64,000 nt of DNA from Exophiala sp. HKRS030 (Eukaryota; Ascomycota; Eurotiomycetes; Chaetothyriales; Herpotrichiellaceae). The notes beneath the pieces were generated by a model. That model worked only from the letters and a program-made list of their open reading frames with translations. It had not been told where the DNA came from and made no database searches. Position numbers and translations under genes: made by a program. This document shows positions 1-11,472 of the stretch, in pieces. Position 1 is the stretch's first letter, and every line of letters begins with the position of its first letter. The stretch lies in contig JAHWDD010000005.1 of assembly GCA_023897205.1 (NCBI GenBank), forward strand, positions 868,001-932,000. Reading direction: 5' to 3'.

Positions 1-1724
1 GGTGACTAGGTCGCTGTGTGGGATAACCGGAAGCCGGCTGATCTGAGATGTTGACTGGGAAAGGAGCGGCTGATTGTCGTTACCGTGGGTCGATGAAACG
101 GACCGTGTCCGTGGAGGCGCCTCGATGTCTATATCTGCCGACTTCACATTGAAATTTCTCCTTTTTCGTGCACTCGGCAAAGGACTGTCTGCAGGTAGTA
201 CTTGGCGACGGCGATCTTGTGTTGGTGGGCTCGGTGACCATGATGCAGCAGACACATCTGATTCCTCAGAATCACTTGCAGCATTGACGAGCCTACGCTC
301 TTGGAGTGTCTTTTTGTGGTGGTTGTCTGGGGTTATGGACTTCTGACAAGCCGAAATAGGCTCATTGATAGGTAATTGCTTTTCAACTTGTGAATCCTTT
401 TGGTCTGTGAGAATCATGAGTTGTTCATTAAGATGTATAGGAATTTGGCCTGGAATGACGGTACGTCCCACAAGAGGTGGTTGCCAGCTGTCATCAGACT
501 CGAGTAAGGCTTCTTGGTCCTTGGGGATTTTCTGCAGATATCTAGGGATGTAGCGACCCGACCGGGCCTCTTCTCTCCACCGTCTGAAATGACGCACTAG
601 TGACGTTGGCAGTTGCGAGGGCCTCTCTTTTGACTCGGGCGCGAGCATAGGGTCTGGCTGCTGGGCCGCACCAATTATCTGTTCTCGTTCTTTTGCGGCT
701 TCAAGGTAACTCGGTCCAAGTTCATCCTGCGCACTCTCTCGACCATGTACGCCTTGCTTCCCATCCAAGGCTTTGGTGCTAAGGTCGCCATCGGCTGGAG
801 CGATGTGGTTTTCCGCCGGCTGCGAATTGATGGTGAGACCATGGACGACAGGCTGTGTTACAAAGTTTGTCGTGAGATCTTCCTCGTCCTGGCCAGTGGC
901 TGCATCGCCTTGGTGGAGCCTAGTATCTTTGATGGTAGTCTGCGTTGCACCATTTGTGCGTTCATTGTGCATCAACCCCGTAGTGACAGTCTCTTTATGA
1001 ATCGCTGAGGGGGACAACCTCTGAGGCTGCTGATCCCAAGTGACATCGTTAATCTGAGTTAAGAATGGCAACTGGGAGACATCGTCATCAGCGTCGGAAG
1101 CATTACCTGGACTGAGAGGAGCCTGCGATCGGATCGATCCACTAGGACTGCCTTTGGGTGGATTATTTTTGCGATTCCGTGCGCACCATTGTGTCAATTC
1201 CAGCATCTTCTGTTGTACGTCCGGCAATGTTTCCAGTGGCAGGCTGTCGAATTGATCAATTGCTTTGGCGCATTCATTTTCCACGGCTTCGCACGTTGAA
1301 ATGCTCAAGCGCAGTTGTGGGGTGTCATAGTTACAATCAATGATCAGGGTCGGGTCGGTGACTTGAAGGTTGACCTTCGAGCGGGTGAGGTGGGCTGGCT
1401 TGACTCCAGAACGCTCAAGGCCTTCTTGGGTAGCCTTCCTGAACACTGCTGGCAGACAGTGTTTCCCGTCAGTCACTTGGACTGGGGTCGTCTGGGGAGT
1501 CTGCATTCCAATTAGCAACCCTGTCCACCAGTCCCCGAGGAAACTACCTCTATCGTGCAAAGTGAGCGGACATATGAGCCATGCCTTTGACAGTATATAG
1601 CGTATCTGTCGCTCCCTTGATGCATAAAATACTCAACCATAGGCTGACCAGTCTGAAGGAAGCGCAGGTACTCGGCTAGGCCATCGGCAACGAAAGGACC
1701 CAGCCACGCTTCGTGGCTAGCCAT
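1..1724 (-). CDS. Partial TPP1/ACD-like telomere OB-fold protein (C-terminus off the left edge)
   Basis: Exon 1 is 1548-1724 (59 codons, ATG start) and exon 2 is 1500 down to base 1, open for 500 codons to the window edge. The 47-nt intron 1501-1547 has GTAGTT, a GCTAAT branch-like site and TGCAG, and the frame is kept. The N-terminus (MASHEAWLGPFVADGL) is followed, right after the splice, by PVQVTDGKHCLPAVF. That resembles the 'V(S/T)DG.H...A' strand pattern of the TPP1/ACD OB fold. A long polar middle follows, then RYIPRYLQKIPKDQ and SWQPPLVG blocks and an acidic SDSEESDVSAASWSPSPP segment near the end. In the known family TPP1 bridges telomere-bound Pot1 to other shelterin subunits and telomerase. 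That function here is inference from weak OB-fold similarity. The intron and reading frame are firmer than the name. Confidence 0.5.
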
Positions 1725-2174
1725 CTGGTGCCGCTCCTCATGAGTGTTAGCCGTGACACTTCTGCAGATTTACACAGGAGCCAAGGCCGAACGAAAAGGT
1801 CTGAGAGTATCGTAAGATTCGTTTGAGTATGTCCGTGAGAGTTATGAACGTGAGTTTGGGGTATCTCTGAAGGCAGGTGGGCTGCGCAAAGTCGCGTCTG
1901 GAGAAATTATTATTCCGGAGACGCGACGGGCTGCCAAGGATGACGTTGAGCATTCTAGCCGAGATCTCCAATACGTGCCATCCATCATTGTCGCCGCCCA
2001 AGTGTCTGTGCCAACAATGTGTCTTGAAGCCTGTCAAATCACAGTCTCTTTGTCCCCCGTGAGACATCAACCTTTGGTCGTCCTCGATGCTATCACTATG
2101 CGACATCGAGCATGAAGCCTATCCGACGTTATCACAGACACTCTGTGGCCGAGAGGCCGCCAGATTGATGCATC
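1725..2174. promoter_or_regulatory. Divergent intergenic region between TPP1-like gene and FAB1
   Basis: These 450 bp separate two genes that read away from each other, so both promoters must lie here. Open frames in the stretch (for example 1747-2106 on the minus strand) lack family motifs and splice continuity. I see no recognised operator-like element. Confidence 0.5.
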
Positions 2175-5100
2175 ATGCCCTCCTCTACTCAAGACAATCC
2201 TAGTCCCTCGGCCTCCTCCATGTTTCTTCCCCTTGGAAGAAGAGGCCGGAGGGACTCCAGATCTTCCTTGTCTAATGAGTTAGATCAAGACGCCCTCAAC
2301 CATGCCCTCAATACCATCCATACCGCAGCCTCCCAGTCGATCAATCTGACGGTCTTCAACGAGTATACAGATCCTCCTGCGGCCGCCTCGTACCAAGAAA
2401 ACAAGTCGTTGGCCGGCGAGATACAAGGCGGGATATCAGGGCTCTACAACAAACTCAAGGCTAGTGTGGGCGTCGCGAAAGAGATCGAAGAGCGCCATGA
2501 AGAGCATGGTGCATTGGTCCTACCGGACGATATGGCCGCCTCTAAACCCAGCTCGGGGCTGACATCCAAGGCGCAGTCGCCCAGGCTCCATGCCTTCGAC
2601 TCTCCCTTTCCCGTTGAGCAGGCTCCCTATGCGTTCAAGATGTCCTCTAAGGCGACAAGTGTATCCAAGGTGTCTCTACCATCGACTCCTTCGATCAGAT
2701 CACCCACTGGCCATCCCCAGCCTTCGGCCCACCTGGCCGATCCTTCTGTCACGAGTGTCAATATCCATGCTGTCGGTGCAGGAGGTCACTCAAGAAATGG
2801 TTCAGGTTTCGAGCTCGAGTCGCCCAAAGCGGATCGAAACCTGACAGCTCCTATCGATAGTGACAGTCTCCGGAGAGTTTTTTCCAAGCCTAATACTGAG
2901 AATACCGCAACGGATCGGAGTAATCGCCACGTTACCTCGCCTCGACTATCAGCATCACAAAGACCTAACTCTAAATTGACTGTGTCGCATGAGCGTGGGC
3001 TGTCGTCGGCGTCCACGCAGAGCCATACGAGCCATCCAGACGCATTGGCCAATTCTCAACAGTCCACACCCATTGTAGATGGGTCTGTTGCCAGAGTACC
3101 ATCGAGACAGGAGACTGCATCATCCCAGAAACACCACAGCAATCCGTTAGACCTGCTTGCTGAAAATGCCGTTCATCCTGGCAAGAGCCACCCAGGGCCA
3201 CAGGGGAAACAAGCTGAGACTCCGGTCCTTAAATCGCCTCTTTCAATCACTTCAGACTCCAGGCCCTCTGAAAGACTTGCGCCCCGAATCAGCCAATCCA
3301 AATTACCAGGGTTCCGCGCTTCCCGGACGTCATCGTCAGATTCCACAGTTCTAACAGGGATGTCACGTTCAAATCGCGATGACTCTCTAGGTACCGAGCT
3401 GGACGATGGCCCACGCGCTTCTCAGGCACGGCCTGTCAACCGGTTGAGGAGTAAGCTTCTAAGCAAGGAGTTCTGGATGCGAGATGAGAACGCCAAGGAT
3501 TGCTTCCATTGTGGTGAACCATTCACGACGTTCCGTCGCAAACATCATTGCCGAACCTGCGGTCAAATCTTCGATAATAAGTGCACCGTCGTTATTAGCG
3601 GAAGCCACTTTGGCGCCAACAGTGCGGTTCGTGTTTGCAAACCCTGCGAATCTATTATCACTTCTCACGACGACGATTCTTCCGACTATTCAGTCGAAGA
3701 CCTATCCCTCATAGATGCTGGTGTTCGTCCTCGTACGCCGGAACCTGATTTTCTGAATCGGCATCTTGCACGCTCCGACGACGATAATGCCTCTCTGGCC
3801 TCCCAATCCTTGGAGCAGATGTCAAAAACTCCTACTATGAGTTTCCCTTTGCGGCGGGCGTTTGAAGGTGCAAATCGGAGTTCGGCTGTCCTTGAGTTCG
3901 ACACCACGGATCGTCCGTTGCCTCGCCCAAGCTCTTCCAGGTCGTTGAAACCAAGTCACTCTATTGGTCATGGCCACAAGCGACATCATTCTAAGCACCA
4001 GCATATCCGAAATTTCAAAGCTTATCACGAAGATCGTGCTCCATTTCAACGGCGCGCTGCCGAGGAAGTTTTGAAAGAGGGCAAGTCGTCTGCTTTCCAC
4101 CGTGACAGCATCATCGATCCCGATCTTGCACAATATCTCTCTGATGACCCATCCAGTGAGGATGAGCCCTCTATCAATGAGGCCATAGGCGCAGATAAGC
4201 TCTCAAGCAGCGGGCCCGGCAACGACAGAACTGCGATCGGTGGTCTCCTCGCTGCTGTGCGAAAGGGCCGATCCCGTATTGGCGATCGCAGCATCGCGGG
4301 GTTGTTGAGTCTGGGAAAAGATAATGATGATGTTAGTGTGATTAGCTCTCGCAATGTCGAATCTTTGAGAGGCTCTCGGAAACGAAATCTAAGTGTCTCC
4401 AGTAGCATTCACCAACGCACGCCTCGGACCACAAGAGAACGTTTGCAGATAATCATTCCGACTCAGGATGAAGTACAGGATTCTGCGGCCGAGGGCTCCA
4501 GCATCTACCGCGGACGGTCAAGGATGATCCGCAGTGCCTCTATGCGTGGAGTGGCAGCTCCAGCAATGGAACTCAACCGTGCCAGTATACAACATGTACA
4601 CAAGCTCCTGCAGCAGCTTCTCAAAGATGCTGATGTCCCCAAGGTGTCGAGTTGGGAAGATGCTCTTATTCCAATTCTACTCAAAGCTACCGATGACGTT
4701 GATCCCGATGTACAAGGTGGTGATGACATAGACATTCGCAACTATGTGAAGCTCAAGAAAATACCAGGTGGTAAACCAGGAGATACAGCCTACATTTCTG
4801 GCCTGGTCTTCACCAAGAATGTGGCTCTGAAGAGCATGGCTCGGTCCCATTCAAACCCAAAAATATTGATCATCACTTTTGCTCTAGAATATGCTCGACA
4901 CGAGCAGCATTTCCTGAGTCTCGACCCTGTCATCAGGCAGGAAAGAGAGTACCTGAATAACCTCGTCGGCCGTATTGCTGCACTAAAGCCTGATGTTCTG
5001 TTGGCTCAGCGCAATATCTCCGGACTGGCACTAGAGCTTTTAGAGAAGGCTAAGATTACAACGATATTCAACGTCAAATCGTCTGTTCTCGAAGCTGTTT

Positions 5101-8100
5101 CGAGATGCACGCGCGCTCGTGTCATGCATTCAATGGATAAGCTCACATCGCAGGTGGATCCCTTCGGCCGCTGCGATTCTTTCGAGGTAAAGACGTTTGT
5201 GGCCGAAGGCCGGAAGAAAACATACGTCTATCTATCCGGCTGCCCTCCAGCCCTTGGCTGCACGATCGCGCTGAGGGGTGCAGATCGACAAACACTTACC
5301 AAGATTAAGCACGTCACGGAATTCATGGTGTATGTCGTATATAATTTGAAGCTAGAGACCTGCTTGATGAGAGATGAGTGGGCTCTAATCCCGAGTGCGC
5401 CGACAGTGCAAGGAGCAGATCCTGGACTTGGATCGGCAAATATGACTTGTAAAGCACCTTCTGTGAGCAATGAAGCTACTCAACCCACAAAGATCAGAGA
5501 TGGAGGAACAGCCAATGTTGATGGTCTACCAAAGCCAGAAGCGGAAATCTCCAGCACGGATGTTATCTCATCTGAAAAAGACACCACTCCAGTAACGGCC
5601 ACCAGAATGGACACAGCGGACTCAGTCCACATTCCGGATGACATTCCTGTGCCTACGTTTTATGAAGACCTTGTACTGAAACATGAAACCCGGATCCTCT
5701 CAGCATCCCCCTTCGTCAAGTTCTCTCAGCCTTATCTGTTGATGCGTGCCCGCGAATTGGAGAGACGGGTGGTATATCTCAAGAGACTTCGAGACCAGGA
5801 CTTATCTGCTGAGCAAGCGATGGAAGATAAGGGCAAGTCTGCTAAGTTCACCTTACTTCAACCCGAGATGGTCCATAGACCCTTGGCAGGAGCGAGCAAG
5901 AAGGTTAGGGAAATCATTCATGCTGTTCACGACGCTGAGTACGACAAAGCTCTCTACAATTATGAAACTCAGAAGAAGCAGTGGGAAACTTATCTCTCGG
6001 GAAACCGCAATCTCTTCGATCCTTTCGCTCACCAGAACATCGTGGTGCTGTTCAGCCTTGTCTCGACTGAAACCTCTGTGCCATGCTCAGGGCCGGATCT
6101 CTTGGCCTTCAGCTTCTACAACGAACACGAGACAGAAGCCGAGTTTGAAGCCGATTGCACGCTTGGCCAATATGTTGAGGATCTCTGTTATCGTGCAAAT
6201 GAAGCCTGCCAATCAGAGGCTTGCGAAAAGAAGATGCACGAGCATCACCGACAGTATGTGCATGGGGAGGCTCAAGTCACGGTTTTTGTACAACAATATC
6301 CCTCAAAAATGCGTGGTTTCCAAGATGTCATACTCATGTGGAGTCAGTGCAAGGTTTGTGGCGTCGAAACAACTGTCACTCCCATGTCACCAAGTACCTG
6401 GAAATACTCTTTTGGCAAATACCTCGAGCTCTCCTTCTGGAGTGCAGACCTTCATGCCCGAGCTGGGATCTGTCCTCATGACCTTCACCGAGACCACCTG
6501 AGGTACTTTGGCTACAAAGATTTTGCCTTGCGCGTTCACTATGATCCTATCGATCTCCTGGAGATTATCGTTCCAAGGATGAGAATCACGTGGAAAGTTG
6601 ACAACGATCTGATATTTCGCAACGAAGTATATACTCGTTTGGAACAGCGAATCACACGATTCATGGTATCCGTGAAACTGCGCTTGAAGAACATTAATGT
6701 CGATGCTGTGTTACCTGAAGCTGCAGAAGCTTGTCGAGCTGAAATTGAGAAACTTACCAAGAGAGCCACCGAAGAGCATGCCAGTTTGATCAAGAAGCTT
6801 CAGGAAAGTTATACCAATTCAAGGTACTGGGAGACCATTCCTTTGAATAGCATCGTGCGAGAGAGCCAAGAGAAGGTATCAGAATGGGACACTGTCTTTT
6901 CTGATTTCGAGCGTGATTTCTTCCCTTCAGAAAAAGATATTCGCAGACTCGCTACATTGCAGCTCAAGAAAATCTTCCTAGATCGTGATATTTCGGTGAC
7001 CTCACTTACGACCCAGGACGAGGGAGTGACGACGCCGCCCATGGAAGAGAGAATCGATGAAAAGGAAGAATTGGAAGAGCAACGGCCCAATATGCTCGAA
7101 TTACGCAGAGGTTCAAAACTATCCCCCGAGAAGACGCAGAATGTTCTCCAGTCTGTTCTCGATGAGCATTCTAACCACGCATCGACGGAAGACGAGTCGT
7201 TGTTATCGCCAGCAACCACGCAGACGGATGTCCAGAATCTTCCTTCCGTACTGGATGGACCAAGAAACATTGAAGATGTCAAACACTTGGATCTTGCAAT
7301 AGATTTGCCAGGCCACCGAGAAACTATGTCTGCCGCTGCTGCGGAGGATTCTATGACCAACGGGCAACCAGAAGTCTTTGTCTCCGAAATCTCTCCTACC
7401 CCTTCTCGAAGCACTGACGCGCCTGGGACGCTGCTCACAAGTCCGAAAACACAAGCGGTTGATATGCCAGTGTTGACTGAAGACGGCACTCCATCATCGT
7501 CGGTACGGCGAACGGCTGATGGTAAAGCCGCCTCGCCAAAGCTTTCTCGCGCACATTCTCAGCCAGCCGGCGTCATAACTCTACGTCAAACCGCGGGTCA
7601 GCCCCCTACGAGCACCCTGTCTGCGATTAACGCTATGAATGGCTTTGGATCTACTAAGAATAGTCCTTCCTTGTCAGCAATCAGCCCTGATTCTAGTCTC
7701 TTAATCCCCGACAAAAAGCTTTCTGAACGGTTAGGTCTCTCACAACTTAAGAAGAATACTTTCTCCAAAGGACATTCGCTTATACCACGAGCTATCAAGG
7801 AACGGAAAGAGTCACGCGTGTCAAACCTAGCCAAGCACTTCGAACAGCTCAGTCGTGAATTCGAACGCGAGAGAATTAGAGAGAGGAAGTTGAGGGCCGC
7901 CAGGAACAGACAGTCTAGGATCTATCCGTTGGCTGTTTCAAAGCCCATCGTTGAGGTCTACAAAGATGTTGACGAGGCAGTTGAAGAAAGGGGTGACTCT
8001 GACGACGTCTTTGGCATGGATGAGGCTCCGGACCAAGACCAAAAGTCTGCAAATACTGCGCAGGGTATGGCGCAAATCGACGTTGCTCAACGGGAAGCGC

Positions 8101-9548
8101 GTCCCTTTTTACCAACAGCGCCTCCCGATAGCATGGAAAATGAAGTCGATGCACAAGTTTCGAGTCACGCGCCTTCTGAGAACGAAGATCGAAGTGATGC
8201 TGAAGAGGTTTCGGAAGAGATATACCTCCCAGATTCACCTGAAGATCTGTTACGCATGTCCCAGGAAGACATGGATCTCAAAGAACTTCCCAAGCATGAA
8301 CGTACCTCACTCATGAAGATGCTGACCAATTTCTGGGCTGAACGATCTGCAAGTGGATGGACTCCGCTTGAGTATCCTCTTGGAGCGTCTGATCATATCT
8401 TTGCCGATTGCGATATCATCGTTCGTGAAGACGAGCCAAGCTCCATTATTGCGTTCGCCCTTGACTCCCAAGACTACAAGACCATGCTGCAGGATCTTCA
8501 GAATCGCCCTGTCCGCGACAGTGTTCATTATATGGGTGGACATGATCATTCAGACGCTCTACAAGCCGATGTCATGCACTCTTTGCTGCGGAAGACTGGT
8601 ACTCACCTAAAGTACCAATTTCAAGAAGGCCCGGCCAAGATGCTCTGCAAGATATTCTTTGCCGAGCAATTTGACGCTGTTCGCCGGAAATGCGGCGTTG
8701 CCGATAGAATCATCGAGTCACTCTCCAGATGTGCCAAGTGGGATTCGAAAGGTGGAAAGACCAAATCACTTTTCCTCAAGACTTTAGACGATCGATTCGT
8801 GCTCAAGTCACTTTCACCTATCGAGACGCAGTCCTTTCTCAAGTTCGCCCCAAACTATTTCCAGATCATGTCCGAAGCGTTCTTCCACGAGTTGCCCTCT
8901 GTAATCGCCAAAATGCTCGGCTTCTACCAGATCATCATCAAGAACCCGGTGACAGGTCTCGAATACAATTGGTTTTTGTTGGTGATGGAGAATTTGTTCT
9001 ACGACCGTATCCCAACACGCATCTTTGATCTAAAGGGCAGCATGAGGAACCGCAAAATCAATGCAACTGGCGAGAAGAACGAGGTGCTCTTAGACGAGAA
9101 CATGGTTGAGTTCATCTACGAATCTCCTTTGTTCACACGTGAACATAGCAAGAAGCTGCTCCGAAGCAGCGTGCACAACGACACGCTCTTCCTCGCCAGG
9201 CAAAATGTCATGGACTATTCGTTGATGGTTGCCATTGACGAAGTGAGGAAAGAACTTGTGGTGGGGATCATCGATTGCATTCGCACATACACCTGGGACA
9301 AGAAACTTGAGAGTTGGATCAAGGACCGTGGTTTTGCACGTGGAGGGAAGAACAGGCCCACGGTAACAAGTCCCAAAGAGTACAAAAGAAGGTTTCGCGA
9401 GGCAATGAACCGATACGTGCTCGAGGCGCCGAATTGTTGGCACCAGTTCAAACCAGTCAGGGTGGAGAGGAGGATGCTACGCATCGAGGGTGGTGCCGGT
9501 GACAAGGACGGAGACGTTGGTGAGAATGAGATTCAAATTCTGTCATAA
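2175..9548 (+). CDS. FAB1: 1-phosphatidylinositol 3-phosphate 5-kinase (Fab1/PIKfyve)
   Basis: This intronless 2457-residue protein should phosphorylate PI3P to PI(3,5)P2 on endosome and vacuole membranes, setting vacuole size and retrograde traffic. Domains in order: a low-complexity Ser-rich N-terminus; a FYVE zinc finger at about 431-498, with its first cysteine at 443 and the PI3P-binding RRKHHCR basic motif at about 453-459; a Cpn60/TCP-1-like (CCT) module at about 840-1075, ending in a GCTIALRG motif; a Cys-rich and helical middle to about 1590; a disordered acidic linker; and a C-terminal PIP kinase domain. In the kinase, DLKGS begins at 2285, MDYSL at 2346 and IID (the DFG equivalent) at 2365. 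Length and domain order match fungal Fab1. The start is the first ATG in frame and opens a Ser-rich leader. Identification is secure. Confidence 0.96.
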   Translation: MPSSTQDNPSPSASSMFLPLGRRGRRDSRSSLSNELDQDALNHALNTIHTAASQSINLTVFNEYTDPPAAASYQENKSLAGEIQGGISGLYNKLKASVGVAKEIEERHEEHGALVLPDDMAASKPSSGLTSKAQSPRLHAFDSPFPVEQAPYAFKMSSKATSVSKVSLPSTPSIRSPTGHPQPSAHLADPSVTSVNIHAVGAGGHSRNGSGFELESPKADRNLTAPIDSDSLRRVFSKPNTENTATDRSNRHVTSPRLSASQRPNSKLTVSHERGLSSASTQSHTSHPDALANSQQSTPIVDGSVARVPSRQETASSQKHHSNPLDLLAENAVHPGKSHPGPQGKQAETPVLKSPLSITSDSRPSERLAPRISQSKLPGFRASRTSSSDSTVLTGMSRSNRDDSLGTELDDGPRASQARPVNRLRSKLLSKEFWMRDENAKDCFHCGEPFTTFRRKHHCRTCGQIFDNKCTVVISGSHFGANSAVRVCKPCESIITSHDDDSSDYSVEDLSLIDAGVRPRTPEPDFLNRHLARSDDDNASLASQSLEQMSKTPTMSFPLRRAFEGANRSSAVLEFDTTDRPLPRPSSSRSLKPSHSIGHGHKRHHSKHQHIRNFKAYHEDRAPFQRRAAEEVLKEGKSSAFHRDSIIDPDLAQYLSDDPSSEDEPSINEAIGADKLSSSGPGNDRTAIGGLLAAVRKGRSRIGDRSIAGLLSLGKDNDDVSVISSRNVESLRGSRKRNLSVSSSIHQRTPRTTRERLQIIIPTQDEVQDSAAEGSSIYRGRSRMIRSASMRGVAAPAMELNRASIQHVHKLLQQLLKDADVPKVSSWEDALIPILLKATDDVDPDVQGGDDIDIRNYVKLKKIPGGKPGDTAYISGLVFTKNVALKSMARSHSNPKILIITFALEYARHEQHFLSLDPVIRQEREYLNNLVGRIAALKPDVLLAQRNISGLALELLEKAKITTIFNVKSSVLEAVSRCTRARVMHSMDKLTSQVDPFGRCDSFEVKTFVAEGRKKTYVYLSGCPPALGCTIALRGADRQTLTKIKHVTEFMVYVVYNLKLETCLMRDEWALIPSAPTVQGADPGLGSANMTCKAPSVSNEATQPTKIRDGGTANVDGLPKPEAEISSTDVISSEKDTTPVTATRMDTADSVHIPDDIPVPTFYEDLVLKHETRILSASPFVKFSQPYLLMRARELERRVVYLKRLRDQDLSAEQAMEDKGKSAKFTLLQPEMVHRPLAGASKKVREIIHAVHDAEYDKALYNYETQKKQWETYLSGNRNLFDPFAHQNIVVLFSLVSTETSVPCSGPDLLAFSFYNEHETEAEFEADCTLGQYVEDLCYRANEACQSEACEKKMHEHHRQYVHGEAQVTVFVQQYPSKMRGFQDVILMWSQCKVCGVETTVTPMSPSTWKYSFGKYLELSFWSADLHARAGICPHDLHRDHLRYFGYKDFALRVHYDPIDLLEIIVPRMRITWKVDNDLIFRNEVYTRLEQRITRFMVSVKLRLKNINVDAVLPEAAEACRAEIEKLTKRATEEHASLIKKLQESYTNSRYWETIPLNSIVRESQEKVSEWDTVFSDFERDFFPSEKDIRRLATLQLKKIFLDRDISVTSLTTQDEGVTTPPMEERIDEKEELEEQRPNMLELRRGSKLSPEKTQNVLQSVLDEHSNHASTEDESLLSPATTQTDVQNLPSVLDGPRNIEDVKHLDLAIDLPGHRETMSAAAAEDSMTNGQPEVFVSEISPTPSRSTDAPGTLLTSPKTQAVDMPVLTEDGTPSSSVRRTADGKAASPKLSRAHSQPAGVITLRQTAGQPPTSTLSAINAMNGFGSTKNSPSLSAISPDSSLLIPDKKLSERLGLSQLKKNTFSKGHSLIPRAIKERKESRVSNLAKHFEQLSREFERERIRERKLRAARNRQSRIYPLAVSKPIVEVYKDVDEAVEERGDSDDVFGMDEAPDQDQKSANTAQGMAQIDVAQREARPFLPTAPPDSMENEVDAQVSSHAPSENEDRSDAEEVSEEIYLPDSPEDLLRMSQEDMDLKELPKHERTSLMKMLTNFWAERSASGWTPLEYPLGASDHIFADCDIIVREDEPSSIIAFALDSQDYKTMLQDLQNRPVRDSVHYMGGHDHSDALQADVMHSLLRKTGTHLKYQFQEGPAKMLCKIFFAEQFDAVRRKCGVADRIIESLSRCAKWDSKGGKTKSLFLKTLDDRFVLKSLSPIETQSFLKFAPNYFQIMSEAFFHELPSVIAKMLGFYQIIIKNPVTGLEYNWFLLVMENLFYDRIPTRIFDLKGSMRNRKINATGEKNEVLLDENMVEFIYESPLFTREHSKKLLRSSVHNDTLFLARQNVMDYSLMVAIDEVRKELVVGIIDCIRTYTWDKKLESWIKDRGFARGGKNRPTVTSPKEYKRRFREAMNRYVLEAPNCWHQFKPVRVERRMLRIEGGAGDKDGDVGENEIQILS

Positions 9549-9931
9549 CCCAAAAAGGACGGCAGCAGCATTTGTATTGATTTGTTAGATCAAATCATGT
9601 GGGATACGGCAATGAGAGAGCGAATAGTGGCAAGCTGAGATATAGCACGCTTTGTGTATTTTCTTGTATTATGTTGCCTCCTCGCCGGAGCCAGCAGGTG
9701 GTGTTAGATATGAGGGAGCTCATCATGAGGTGTGTTTTTGGCATAGCATAGCGACATGGCGTCGATTTGGGTTCACCTATCAGTACATAGTTCCGAGGAC
9801 ATGAGACATAAAACGCATAGCGTGATTCGATTTGATCTATTACTGAGTACTGTGTTACAACATCTAAGGTATCTTTGTACAAAACCCTCCCCCACATAAT
9901 TCGACGTGAAACAAGATCATCGTGCCCTTCT
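9549..9931. other. Convergent 3' intergenic region, FAB1 / KMO
   Basis: These 383 bp lie between two converging genes and probably hold both 3' UTRs and polyadenylation sites. It is AT-rich and I see no gene or structured element. Confidence 0.5.
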
Positions 9932-11472
9932 TCACCTTCGTAGCCACGAGAGGTTGATGTGCTTCGTAAGCCTCGAGCGCATAGCATACATGTAGATAGC
10001 AGCAGCAGGCCCCGAAGCCGCGAGTGCGGCAAAAACCAAAAAGACGGCGCTGAGGATCCGTTTCTGGTTCCTCGAATGCTGCACCACTTGACTGTACCTC
10101 ATGTTGCTGAAACTGACGCGGGAATATTGGGTCGCCCAGCCCAGCCCGGGCAGGTACTTGTCCAGGGTCTCTTCGACGGACTTGCGCAACTTGTACAAGG
10201 GCGACGTGACCGAATGCCGCATCTCTTGGTAGTTGCCGAGGGCGAGGTCGGCGACGGTGTGGGCGTCCTCCGTGCGTTCGGCGGTGTACTTGGCGAGCGC
10301 CCCGGCGGCGTCGTCCGGGGACTGGTCCAGCTTCGAGAACAGCACCCGGACCGACTCCATGCCCGCGTTCATGCCCTGGCCGTAGAACGGGACCATGGCG
10401 TGGGCCGCGTCGCCGACGATGACCACGCTGTCGCCGAAATGGTGGGGGGAGCACTTGATGTTGATCAGAGGCAGGTGCGGGTTTCTCTTGAACTGCGACG
10501 TCAGGTCGTCGGGCCGAATGTGGTCGGTGACACCGGGGAAGTATCTGTCAAACACCTCGAGAAGCGCCGAGTCCGGTCCCTTCTCGAGCCTGGAAAAGAG
10601 GTCGACGGGCCCGAAAAAGGTGCACACGAATGACCTGTCGAGGTTGGGGAGTGCGATGAACATGAAATCCCCCGCCGGCCAGATGTGTAGGTGGTGCGGC
10701 GAGATGGCAAAGTCGCCGCCAGGCTCGGTCGGCGGCATGGTGAACTCGCACCACAGGCAGTCGATGTACTCCTGGAGGTAGTCCGTCCGCGCGAACTTCA
10801 TCATGTGATATCGAGTGGCCGAATGCGCACCGTCCGCGCCGATCATGAGATCGAAATCCACTTCGACTTCTTTCGGTCGGGCATCCGAAGGGCTGCTGCT
10901 GCTGCTGCCGCCGCCGCTGTTGCTTCGGTCGGAGGAGGAGGAGACTTCGAACCAGGCTTTCTTCCTACGAAAGTCGGCCCCCGTCATCTTGTGCCGGAAG
11001 AAGAGTTTGACGTTGGGCAGGGACTCGAGTTCATCGAGAAGGACTCGATTGAGAGCGCCGCGGTCGACGGAACGCTGAAAACGACCGTGGACGTCGTACG
11101 GCTGAGACTGCTCCGACAGGGCCCCTGTAGGAGAACGAGTATGGATCATCCGACCGTGCATCGGGATGGTCTGTGACAGGACGGTCTCCAGGAGTCCGGG
11201 GTTGCCAGCTGATCGAAGTCCATTGATGCCTCGTTCTGAAAGGGCGAGGTTGATGGACCTTGTGAAATTGAGTGGAGTGGTGTCCGTATTCCGTAGATCT
11301 TCGAGACGTTGGGGTATTCGTGTCAGCCAGAGAGACGAGCCGTAGGAAATTCAAGAAACTCACCATCTCTGAGTTCATAAATCTCAACGTCGGCACCTCG
11401 TCTGGAAGCATACAGTGCAGCGAGAGATCCTACAGGTCCCGCACCAACCACGAGAATCTTCTTCCCCTCCAT
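9932..11472 (-). CDS. BNA4: Kynurenine 3-monooxygenase
   Basis: FAD-dependent hydroxylation of kynurenine to 3-hydroxykynurenine, in the tryptophan-to-NAD (kynurenine) pathway, on the mitochondrial outer membrane. Exon 1 is 11364-11472 and exon 2 is 9932-11298. The 65-nt intron 11299-11363 (GTGAGT...AAG) rejoins the codon as ELRD-D-LRNTD, giving 491 residues, normal for the family. Motifs are the FAD dinucleotide-binding GAGPVGS at 10-16, [11 protein letters not shown] near 50 (a KMO hallmark), the IGADGAHS motif, and GDAAHAM at 332-338 followed by [11 protein letters not shown] hydrophobic segment at about 465-482 near the C-terminus fits the KMO membrane anchor. Identification is secure; the gene symbol follows the yeast orthologue. 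Confidence 0.94.

Noticed and set aside
1747..2106. 119-codon minus-strand open frame upstream of the TPP1-like gene
   Set aside because: No motif, lies in the divergent promoter, and does not splice into the neighbouring exon.
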